Shown here in pieces: positions 15,601 through 24,000 of a DNA stretch of 26,003 nt. Positions within the stretch are counted from its first letter, which is position 1. Every line of letters begins with the position of its first letter. The translations under genes and the position numbers were made by a program. Under the pieces are notes generated by a model. The model was not told where the DNA came from and did not search any database. It worked only from the letters and a program-made list of their open reading frames with translations. The DNA is from a virus: positions 1 through 26,003 of the IMG/VR virus record IMGVR_UViG_3300021961_007851. The stretch is one strand, 5' to 3'.

Positions 15601-16146
15601 TGCTGGAAAATTTATTGTCCCATTAGACTGAACGTATATAAGCGTAAGATATGCACCAGAATTTTTATCAAGTATACTATATAATTGTACTGTTGCACCG
15701 GGAGCGGACGTCTGAACTACTTTAAATTTAGCTCGTATAGTGTCTAAAGTTATAGGAGTAGAAGTTGAAGAAGTAACAACTGTTCCTTTTCCACCATCTT
15801 TCAACCATACGTTTCCATCAAATCTAAATCTAATATTTCCCGCTTTTCCACTTTTAAGCGGAAGATCAGCTTTACTAATATATGTCCCGTCTGCATTAAT
15901 TAAACCTGAAGTTTTCAAATCTATATTTGTAGGCAATTCAATATTTTTTATTCTTTTTAATGTTTTTGAATATGGATTAACAGCTTGTTCACCTGGTTCT
16001 TGGGTAGCACAATGGTTAGACACAACACCTTCACAGATAACATCATAGTATGTGTTTGGCTTTAAGCCAGAAGCATTGAAAGTAAAGATTTTCTGAAAAT
16101 CTTTAACTGAAGTCTTTACACCATTAAAATTAGTTTCGAATGCCAT
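12691..16146 (-). CDS. Giant virion structural protein of the marine T4-like type
   Basis: I start at ATG 16146 (1151 residues, MAFETNFNGVKTSVKDFQK) because AGGG lies 8 bases before it; a TTG two codons upstream is unlikely. The N-terminal segment with FNASGLKPNTYYDVICEGV resembles a domain shared by marine T4-like virion proteins. About 280-480 carries LYFDYAQTFYLDP, VTLTGINLYFKSKPHPTNN and NPGVYMFICEV, a pattern I associate with the structural gene next to the DUF4815 gene in cyanophages. Two GVGTxFxxDL modules (ITGVGTTFTQDL and VTGVGTSFNTDL) and one GFGFTTSP-type beta module follow. The C-terminal third has DIRVILTAYRPPGTDVKVYAKI and TTYDTFAVKIVMLSNSSYIVP. It is probably a baseplate-periphery or fibre-base component. 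No T4 gene number can be assigned. Confidence 0.75.
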   Translation of the reverse strand: MAFETNFNGVKTSVKDFQKIFTFNASGLKPNTYYDVICEGVVSNHCATQEPGEQAVNPYSKTLKRIKNIELPTNIDLKTSGLINADGTYISKADLPLKSGKAGNIRFRFDGNVWLKDGGKGTVVTSSTSTPITLDTIRAKFKVVQTSAPGATVQLYSILDKNSGAYLTLIYVQSNGTINFPATTSAGGTIRSDSSGIAIVTKELGITSLTPSTSFTPMAQFEVAGVSDTITSMNVTLRESNYVDPKPVKPVPLGPPTPPVGWDTNKPDLPANTITEKTISSSTVTTSRELGVLKTSKQFGTGGQVPLSEVSLYFDYAQTFYLDPAQLDGSQYVTLTGINLYFKSKPHPTNNQSGLVNPGVYMFICEVENDVPNLRKALRESIVRCDYEQINASLDSADFTIFSFKSPMPLKTGKSYAIVINFEDPQYSLWTATQGRTLIGTQETCDSAYNFGKLFRASNYLEIDNDPKTQDEVLKPIPATDLKFDILALEFTDDNGNLQRASIELVNDDYEFLEVAFPYSPLFGYMNLSEAFDNKQLIYQDFGNVSSNVFYYKPGTLTINVPPIGTGLYPGDEKIIYLNKPESYPQSLIITGVGTTFTQDLDFSSFIVLTDGIASDTLGYVANTCVRRVRKVVNNTTIIINEPCNFNTTSGKYKVTPVAEMETTLVNPDTLVLTKSNADENKFFVSNAVNYITFSGGTSYANTDYIVFSGANTKRNGRAEITTYANGTIASINIVNTGFGFTTSPTSTIYTKDKVSGGSGSGASISASIGGQIKGEIFSPKADIVNITSFPINNFIPNLDFNLKGGNISNTNINFAYLDSVANTYDLNDANFTAVVSGQSTDITTFDGVVMSKSLEVLNREKLVRSTSEGKSSLIKFTLSADNKYDSPELHEELTSIFAFNNDINNDATDEHTNFGNAVARHISKKIIFDKDRFAEDIRVILTAYRPPGTDVKVYAKIHNSKDEDAFDDKAWSELEITDATFGGRLFSSKANKKDYIELTYGFKGWPDYSTTITGDAFVYSSAGNTTVTGVGTSFNTDLANGDLIVLYDEQFPNTTYGVALVANTPVSTSFEINKAFANVSLEAATLKIGKVDKTYMAFNDIHSDNVATYYSTSLNEFTTYDTFAVKIVMLSNSSYIVPRVNDIRAIGVSA

Positions 16147-16160
16147 GTGCAATCCCTATT

Positions 16161-19100
16161 TTAAGAATTAATGTCGTCTTGAATGAATGAAAGTAAATCA
16201 ATCGTTGGTGAATTGATTTGTCCTGGTAAATTGAACAATTGATCCATCTGCATCAATGCACTCGGTTTTGGATTAAATAAAGACTCTGTTATACTTGTAG
16301 TTTTTTCTTTCACAGAAGTATCAACTACTACTTCTTCTTTCGTTGTAACATTTCTTGTTTTATCAACCTTATATATGGTTTGTGTTCTGGGCTCATATCT
16401 AGTAGTATCTTCGGTAACTGTGACTTCTTCTTCGTAATTTTCTATAACTGTGGTTTGTTTAGATGTTGGATAATATCCATCTACTTCCAAATCACCTCCG
16501 CTTTGAAGACTCACTACTCTAAACTGAGTTTCATTAGATGGGCCATAATCATAAGAAAATGTTGGATATGCTTGTCCACTTCCACCAGAAACAACAGTAG
16601 TCCAAGCTCCATTGATATATCTTTGAAGTCCTGCCGGCCCTGATGCCTTTTGTCCTCCTCTTCGCATTGTTACAGTTCCACCTAGTTTACTAGCAGTAAA
16701 GCTAACTAAAACAGTTCCATTACCAGGTTTTTGATACCATTTATAATACCTAACTCTTTCTCCAGCAACATTTCTTACTACATCTCTCTGTTTAGTAACT
16801 GTTTTCTTAACACGCTTCTTTTCACCAACTAGTTCTTTGTATTTTTGTTCTCTAGTTCTTAGCTCCCACTCTTCAACAGTTACTCTAACGATATTAGTAG
16901 TTGTGTTTGTTATTTCCGTACCAGTAGTGGTAAATGTAGTTTCAGTTACAGCTATATCTACAGTCGTAGCTTCAGTTGCTTGATTTTGTTTTATGATCGC
17001 TACTTCTCTACTAGGAAGCATTACTTTTTTACCACGAATACAGCTTACAGTTTCTGGATCATTGAGATTAAAGCTATATTCTATTTTATTTTGCTTCTTT
17101 TTGGGATTAAGTTCAAACCCATATATTTGAGCATAATATGTTGGATCTCTAACTTCAGCAAAATTAGAAGTTGTAAAATTATCTACAAAGAAACCAAACT
17201 TAAATCTATTAGTTGTAGTATCAACAGAGCTTGTTAGTTGTAAATTATTAACTGTGTCTTCAGTAAAACTTAAAGAAGTGTAGTATTCAAGATCTGCTAT
17301 TCTTCTTTCAAGAGCTGCAATATCCTCCATAGTATATGGTTTACTTTGAATCGTTGGTAAACCATCTGGTGTTATTGGAGTAGTAACAGTGTGATCGTTT
17401 TGTCTCTTCTTAATTCCACTAACATTTAATATTTTCTTGTTAAGATAATCAAGAGTTGGCTTTGAAAGCTGCTTTGGTAATGAAGGATATGGTGGTACTA
17501 TCAAATGATTTAATAACAATGCTTCTTTAGGTATCTTAGGCGCTTGTGGTTTTTCAGCAGGCACACCGGGAATAACTTTTATAGCGGTATTGCTTAAGAT
17601 GACAACTAAATCAACTCTTGGTAAATATTTCTCAACTGTTATATCGCAAACTGAATCTGGTACAGGAAATTTCTTATCAACAATCAAGTTAAATCTAGCA
17701 GAAGAGGTAGGCTCTAATGGATTCAAAGGAGCACCATTTACAGTAGTTGAAATAGCTACTGTATTTGAGGAATAAGGTCTGAAATCTAATGTATCTCTTA
17801 AGTCAAAATATTCACCGTTATCATGCAGTAATTCTGGTATTTCTAATGTATGAATGCCGGCTGTGTTTAAACTTAATGGTGTTGCGTCGTTGATTGGATA
17901 AGACGATACAGTTTTAATTCCATTTTCTGAAGTTGTCATCACATCAAACTGAGCTAAAAATAATTTATTAGATGCAAGTACATAAGATGGATTTTTATAT
18001 AAGAATCCAACATCATAATAATCTTTTCTTTGATTATGATCGATATAAAAATTTTGTGTTACATCTAAGTCATTATTGGAAACTGAGAGAAGATATTGTG
18101 TAGTATCGCTTCCCGTTGCAGTAAGACTAATTGCAGAACCACCGCTAGAAGAAGCTAATTTAACTCCAGTTGAATTTGCCGATACTACATAATAAGCCTG
18201 ATTATTTGATAATCCAACAACATTAGTATTTCCAGTAGCAGTTCTATATACAACTACTTCACCATCAGACAAAAAGTCATTGGTAAAATTAATAAAATCT
18301 GAACTTACTATAGTGCTGTTTCCGTTAAATTCAGTTGTTCTTCCTTCATAAACATTCTTCAATCTAATGATGTCAGGATGTCCTAAACACCATGGACCAA
18401 TTGATCCACTAAGATTCGTTGTTGGATCTATCTTAACAAATACATCTCTTTTTATAGCTTTAGGGACACTTTGTGTTGACTTTCTAACGTTATAAGAGAT
18501 AGCAACTGGCACAGAAGTACTTAATGTGTTTCCAATACTTATATTTAAAGTCGTATTTGACTGTACGTTTGCGTTCCGACGATCATCTTCAGACCCAAGT
18601 TTGATTGGTACATATCTTGGGAAAAATAAAACTGCGTTAGCTGTACCTAAGTTATTTGCAAATGGTTGATCAACTGTTAGGTGTGTTGCATTTGCTATCT
18701 TTGTAATTCTTTTAATTTCAAAGTCACCACCAGAATTAGCAACTTTAATGTAGTCTCCAACTCTAAATGATGTTCTAAATGAAGTAGAAACACCGATCAA
18801 GTTACCTACACCAGCCCCCGATACTTGAACTTCTCCCGCAGCGTTCTGAGTTGCGACTGTGTTCGCAAGAGGTACCATTGTGATTGAACGTTTTTCAGCC
18901 TGGGTAAGAAGACTTGTGTAATCAAAGTATTCACCGGGTGATTGTGCAACAGATATTGAAACTACACCATTGGTGCCAAGAGTTAAATTGTCAGTAGTAG
19001 TTCTATAGGTGTAAGATATTGAATTAACTGAACTTAGTGATTGTAATCCGCTTGGGAAAAGCAAAGAGCTGTTCTTTACATTATATGTAACAGCATCACC

Positions 19101-21077
19101 ACCATCTAATACTATGTCTGCGACTCCATTATTGTCACCGGATCCATCATAAAAAATACTTCTTACATTTTTAAAATTTTTACCAGTGTTCATTCTTATA
19201 TCAAAGAGGTATAATTTATACACCGTATTAGACACACCAGGTATACCATCTTCGATCTGCATTGAACGTATCTTAGCTGTACCTATTTCATCACCGGCTG
19301 CTGTTGGTACTGGGAATTGAGATGCACCTTGTGCGGCTGTTGATGAAGAAAGATAAGTTTTTGCTGCATTTCTTAAAGAAATAACATCGCCTACAGCGAA
19401 GTTGAAGAAACCAGCAACTTCTTTAATACGTATATAATTGCCGTAGCTTATAGCTAATGAAGTATCACGTGTGATAGTTGAAATAGATTTAACAGTATCT
19501 ACTAAACTAGAAGCTAACGTTTGAACTCTATATCCATCGATATATGCGGTACCAGGATCTGCTTTTGTTCTAAACACTAATGAATTTTGAGCAATATCAT
19601 CGATGTCTTCTGTTGAAATCAAGAATTGATCGAGTACATAGTTTCCGCTTTGTTCAAATGTTCTTTGAGCAAGTTCTTTAGCTATAGAATTAAATTGAGT
19701 TGTTTTTCTTTGTCTAGCTGGTTTACCAAGTGTATATTCGATGAGTGGTAAGAAAATATTATTAGCATCAGCTTGATCTTTAATTAAACTTACTAAAGTA
19801 GGTGTTAGTTTCAAACGATCAGCACCAGGAGCTCTTTCATTTAAAGAGCCGCTAGCGTTATCTAATAAATTTTGATCCTGTCTAAAAGTAACAATTTCTT
19901 CGAGAGTATCAAATCCAACAACGTTATTTGTTTGCGCATTATATTTGTCAACTACTTTAAACTGTTCATTTACCCGAACAAAGTGGCCTTTCTGATAGAT
20001 GATACCATCTGATACGGCTATACCAGTACCGTATCCTATGGCTGTAGTTGCATCATTTACTGTTACATTACAGAGATAATTTTTAGAAGACATTCTAAGA
20101 GCATCTATAACAGTATTAGCTGTTGGGCTTGTGTTTGGAGTTGAATATGCTACTGTAAGCCAGGGTTCAACATAATATCCAGTGCCACCATTTAATATAG
20201 CGACGCTTTTGACACCACCTGTAGAATCAGTTACAATCGTTCCTATCGCGTCTTTACCAATGTTTCTCGTTAAAACAGCATTAATTTTAGATTCGGAAGA
20301 TATGATTTCATAATTTTCAGCAAAAAGCCAAGAAGCTGCATTGCTAACTCTTAGATTGGAAGCAAGTGGTCGTATTTTTAAAATTAAAGTTTCGACATTA
20401 GCAGTCGTGTTTACTTCCATGATTTGTGCTTGAGCACCCGTCACAGACTGCGTAATTATTTCATTAACTGTAAATGTACATGCTTGGCCTGATGCATTAA
20501 CGAAATCATCGCCGCCTTCAGTATTAGATACTTCTATAGCGCTGACGATGATCAAATTATCATTATTACTAAATCCGCTAGATTTAACAACAACATCTGC
20601 TTCAGATACTATTAAAGCTGGATTATAAATGGTAAGTTCATCTTCAGGTGAAAAAGCAACTGTATTTGATGATGTTCCGGAAGAAACATACTTTACATGA
20701 AGAGTGTTTAAGTCTGGAGCTGTTGCTTCAAAGCCGCTTGCAGTTTCAACAATTTGAGCTACTACATTGTTAGCATTTTTTGCAAAGAATCCTTTGAAAG
20801 ATGAAACATTTACGGGAGCTCCGTCAGTTTGGACATCATCAATCTTTACGTATGGTAAATTGGAGTGAAACGTAAAGTTACAGCCATCAATAATGGTTCC
20901 TCGCTTGTAAACGTTATCACCGAATCTTTCAATTTGATTCTGTAAAATCGTTTGAAGCTGGTTTAGCTCACGTACTTGAACTGCAACTGATGGCTTAAAA
21001 AGAATTTTATGATAGTTATCTATTTCTTTATAATCATCAAAATAAGGAGAACGTGATAGGTCAGTTTGAATCGGCAT
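16161..21077 (-). CDS. DUF4815-type giant virion protein
   Basis: A 1638-residue structural protein. The N-terminus is the DUF4815 signature: LSRSPYFDDYKEIDNYHKIL, FKPSVAVQVRELNQLQTILQ, NQIERFGDNVYKRGTIIDGC. I know this as a virion protein family of T4-like marine phages, probably baseplate-attached. Later parts include a GGTGYYVEPWLTV beta module (~300), a GVSTSFRTSFRVGDYIKV module (~770), and an NNQAYYVVSANSTGVKLASS module (~965-1000). A long fibre-like region follows. A coiled-coil-like YTMEDIAALERRIADLEYYT sits near 1250, and there is a charged Thr/Lys/Glu-rich C-terminal third (VRVTVEEWELRTREQKYKEL; EEEVTVTEDTTRYEPRTQT). GGAG lies 10 bases before the ATG, and the gp8 gene ends 4 bases upstream. 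The family call is strong; the exact role is inferred. Confidence 0.82.
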   Translation of the reverse strand: MPIQTDLSRSPYFDDYKEIDNYHKILFKPSVAVQVRELNQLQTILQNQIERFGDNVYKRGTIIDGCNFTFHSNLPYVKIDDVQTDGAPVNVSSFKGFFAKNANNVVAQIVETASGFEATAPDLNTLHVKYVSSGTSSNTVAFSPEDELTIYNPALIVSEADVVVKSSGFSNNDNLIIVSAIEVSNTEGGDDFVNASGQACTFTVNEIITQSVTGAQAQIMEVNTTANVETLILKIRPLASNLRVSNAASWLFAENYEIISSESKINAVLTRNIGKDAIGTIVTDSTGGVKSVAILNGGTGYYVEPWLTVAYSTPNTSPTANTVIDALRMSSKNYLCNVTVNDATTAIGYGTGIAVSDGIIYQKGHFVRVNEQFKVVDKYNAQTNNVVGFDTLEEIVTFRQDQNLLDNASGSLNERAPGADRLKLTPTLVSLIKDQADANNIFLPLIEYTLGKPARQRKTTQFNSIAKELAQRTFEQSGNYVLDQFLISTEDIDDIAQNSLVFRTKADPGTAYIDGYRVQTLASSLVDTVKSISTITRDTSLAISYGNYIRIKEVAGFFNFAVGDVISLRNAAKTYLSSSTAAQGASQFPVPTAAGDEIGTAKIRSMQIEDGIPGVSNTVYKLYLFDIRMNTGKNFKNVRSIFYDGSGDNNGVADIVLDGGDAVTYNVKNSSLLFPSGLQSLSSVNSISYTYRTTTDNLTLGTNGVVSISVAQSPGEYFDYTSLLTQAEKRSITMVPLANTVATQNAAGEVQVSGAGVGNLIGVSTSFRTSFRVGDYIKVANSGGDFEIKRITKIANATHLTVDQPFANNLGTANAVLFFPRYVPIKLGSEDDRRNANVQSNTTLNISIGNTLSTSVPVAISYNVRKSTQSVPKAIKRDVFVKIDPTTNLSGSIGPWCLGHPDIIRLKNVYEGRTTEFNGNSTIVSSDFINFTNDFLSDGEVVVYRTATGNTNVVGLSNNQAYYVVSANSTGVKLASSSGGSAISLTATGSDTTQYLLSVSNNDLDVTQNFYIDHNQRKDYYDVGFLYKNPSYVLASNKLFLAQFDVMTTSENGIKTVSSYPINDATPLSLNTAGIHTLEIPELLHDNGEYFDLRDTLDFRPYSSNTVAISTTVNGAPLNPLEPTSSARFNLIVDKKFPVPDSVCDITVEKYLPRVDLVVILSNTAIKVIPGVPAEKPQAPKIPKEALLLNHLIVPPYPSLPKQLSKPTLDYLNKKILNVSGIKKRQNDHTVTTPITPDGLPTIQSKPYTMEDIAALERRIADLEYYTSLSFTEDTVNNLQLTSSVDTTTNRFKFGFFVDNFTTSNFAEVRDPTYYAQIYGFELNPKKKQNKIEYSFNLNDPETVSCIRGKKVMLPSREVAIIKQNQATEATTVDIAVTETTFTTTGTEITNTTTNIVRVTVEEWELRTREQKYKELVGEKKRVKKTVTKQRDVVRNVAGERVRYYKWYQKPGNGTVLVSFTASKLGGTVTMRRGGQKASGPAGLQRYINGAWTTVVSGGSGQAYPTFSYDYGPSNETQFRVVSLQSGGDLEVDGYYPTSKQTTVIENYEEEVTVTEDTTRYEPRTQTIYKVDKTRNVTTKEEVVVDTSVKEKTTSITESLFNPKPSALMQMDQLFNLPGQINSPTIDLLSFIQDDINS

Positions 21078-21081
21078 TTAG

Positions 21082-24000
21082 CTAAAACTCCAAAATTAGC
21101 TTGATTGTTTCAGATTGCGTATTGCTACGAGCAATTGGTTCTATATTTTCTATATATATGATGTCCCCAGAGCCTCTCATGAAATCACCCTCATATTTAT
21201 ATGTGCTTGCAGAATCAAGCACTACATAATTTTCTGTATCTTCACCGGTAACAGTATCGCCTGCAAGGAATACTCCGTTTGGTCTTACTACGCGGATGCA
21301 TGTAGAATTTCCTGAATGGAAATACGCGCTTCCACCATTAGCACCAGTGAGTATTTCATCTTCATCAAATAAAGATACGTCTCCTGAAGCTATAAAATAC
21401 GTAAATAATTGATCAACATTTGTTCCGGTTTTAGACATTCCATTGAAGGATACATCCAAAACATTAGCATAAGATCTTGATGAAACACCTATGATATCAT
21501 TTGATTGAACAAAGAATCCTGTTACATTACTTACGTTAATATAATTAGCACCACGATCTTGAACATTTCCTTTAGCATTTACTTTTGCTACAGATATAGC
21601 AACCGCTGTGTTGGTAAATGCTGGAAACTCAGTGACGGTAAGCCATGTAGAATTAGAAACTTCTTCTACTGTCAATACTTGTGATTGACTGGTAGTTTGC
21701 AAGTATATTTGATCGCCAGCTGATATAGAGCTATCAAACGTAGTGCGATTATCACCGATGATTAATGAAAGATTAGCGGCTTGTGTAGTCGTAAAGAATA
21801 AGTTTGCACTTTCATCTACCTGTACTTCAAGACTTGCAGGAGTAGAAAGAATAACTAATTCTGTTGTATTTCCTATAGTAGGAGCATATACGAGATTGGC
21901 AACTAATGTTGGAGAAGCTTTAACCGTTAACGTTAAATCAGCAAACTGTCCTATAGACGGATTGCCATTAGCGTTATAAACTCTCAGAGTCGTTGGCTTT
22001 GTTAACTTAGCTACTAAGTTAGCGCTGGTACCGTTTGCTGCTCCGCCTGTAGTATTTGCTACTTCTACTTCTGGAGCACAGTCATAGTTTTCTCCTCCAT
22101 TTACTACATATACTCTAACGATTCCTCCTGAGGAATTAGTTAGCAGTGCTGCTTCTGCACCAGTTCCACCACCTCCACAGAAGTCAATCGTATCCGCATT
22201 AGAGTATCCAGTACCACCAGAGATTATCTCGATCTCAGACACATACCATGGGACTATACCTTGGCCACGATTTGATAATTGAGTAGAAACAATCGTTCCT
22301 GAAACAGTTGTTTCTATGTTAGCTCTTGCCGGAATTCCGCCTGAAGAAGTTATGATGATGTAATCTGTATTGCTATACCCGGTGCCTCCATCAGATATTC
22401 CTACTGAACTTACTACATTTGTATTGAAGTATCTTACATCACCACCAGTTGAATTAACTGCATACATATTCAATGAAGAAGTATTTACAAAGCCTTGGCC
22501 ACTTATGGTTAAGTTTACTGTGTCTAACCCACCAGTTGCATTAGTGACTGCATTGCCAACTGCATTTATATTTCCATTCGTTACGTAGATAACATCAGTA
22601 TTGGAACCAAATTGTTCAAATCCTCCAGAAGATACTGTGATTTCTTTAATGATCGTTCCATTGAAGTATCTCGTGTTTCCGCTAGTTGCGTTTGTAGCTT
22701 TTAATCTAATATTTGTTGTGTCGAATCCGCCGCCTGAATCGGTAACATCAACTGATTGTAAGAAGTAAGTAGCATTCGCCGTTGCGTTACCAGAAGCGTT
22801 TGCTGTGCCGCCAAACGCAACGAATAAATCGTTTGTTGCAAAGCAATTTGCTCCACCATCAATACTTACGGTTAAATCAACACCCGCACCCGTATCATCT
22901 GAAATAGTTGCTGTTGGTGCAGTGGTGTAACCAAATCCTGAGTTAACAATAGATATGCTTGTAACATCTCCGGATGCGCCATTCGCAAAGTAAGCAACTG
23001 CACCATAACCACCTACAGTACTTGTAAACGTTATTGAATTAGCTAACACAGCAACTAAGTTCGCACCAATTCCATTTGCTTGAGCGTTTGCAGTAACAGT
23101 AGGTGAAGTAAGATAACCAGTACCATTAGCTACCATTGTAACCGTTATTATTTTTCCTGAACTATCGTTGGCAAAAGTTGCGTTTGCACCGGAACCAGTA
23201 CCACTTGTGAATATTAAGATATTATTAGCAGTTGAATTATAACCAATACCACCATCTACAATATCTACTCTCAATACTTTTGTTGCATCGTAATCTGCAC
23301 CGGCTGTATCTATTGATATCGATGAAACTTTATAGTGAGGAGCTGAGTTTGAAACTACAACATTACTTACAATCTTACTATCAAATCTTCTTACAAATCC
23401 TCCAGTAGCATTAGCTACATAGTAATCTAGGTTTGTATTACCAATATTAAATCCAAAATTATTGCCTGCATTCACATTTGCAAAGTTTAAAGATCCATCT
23501 GCGTTAGTTTCAATATTAGCTACAGCATTTCCGTGTGAACTAGATGGACTTACAAATACTAAAAGATCTGTGTTACTATATAAGTCAATGTCACCGTTAG
23601 CATTTGTGATTGTTTGTATTACTTTAGCTCCGTTAGAATAACCGCCAGAACTATTTGCAACTTTAATGCTTAAACCGTTTGCTTGAAGAACTGGAGTAAT
23701 CACAGCTGAGCTTCCGCCACCTCCTGGTGTAGCAGTAGGTACTGACGTATAACCGATTCCTCTGCTTACTAGAGTTACACTCGTAATTATGCCAGAACCA
23801 TCATTTGCATAAGTAGCTACAGCGCCAGTTCCGCCACCTCCAGTGAATGCAATTTGATTGCAAGATGTGGAATCATAACCAGATCCGCCATCATCAATAC
23901 TTAGATATGCAATTTCATTACATGCAAATCCTTTACCGCTATTCGTTATAGTAACATCTAATATACCACCAGTAGAATTAGTGGATAGAACAGCTATGGC

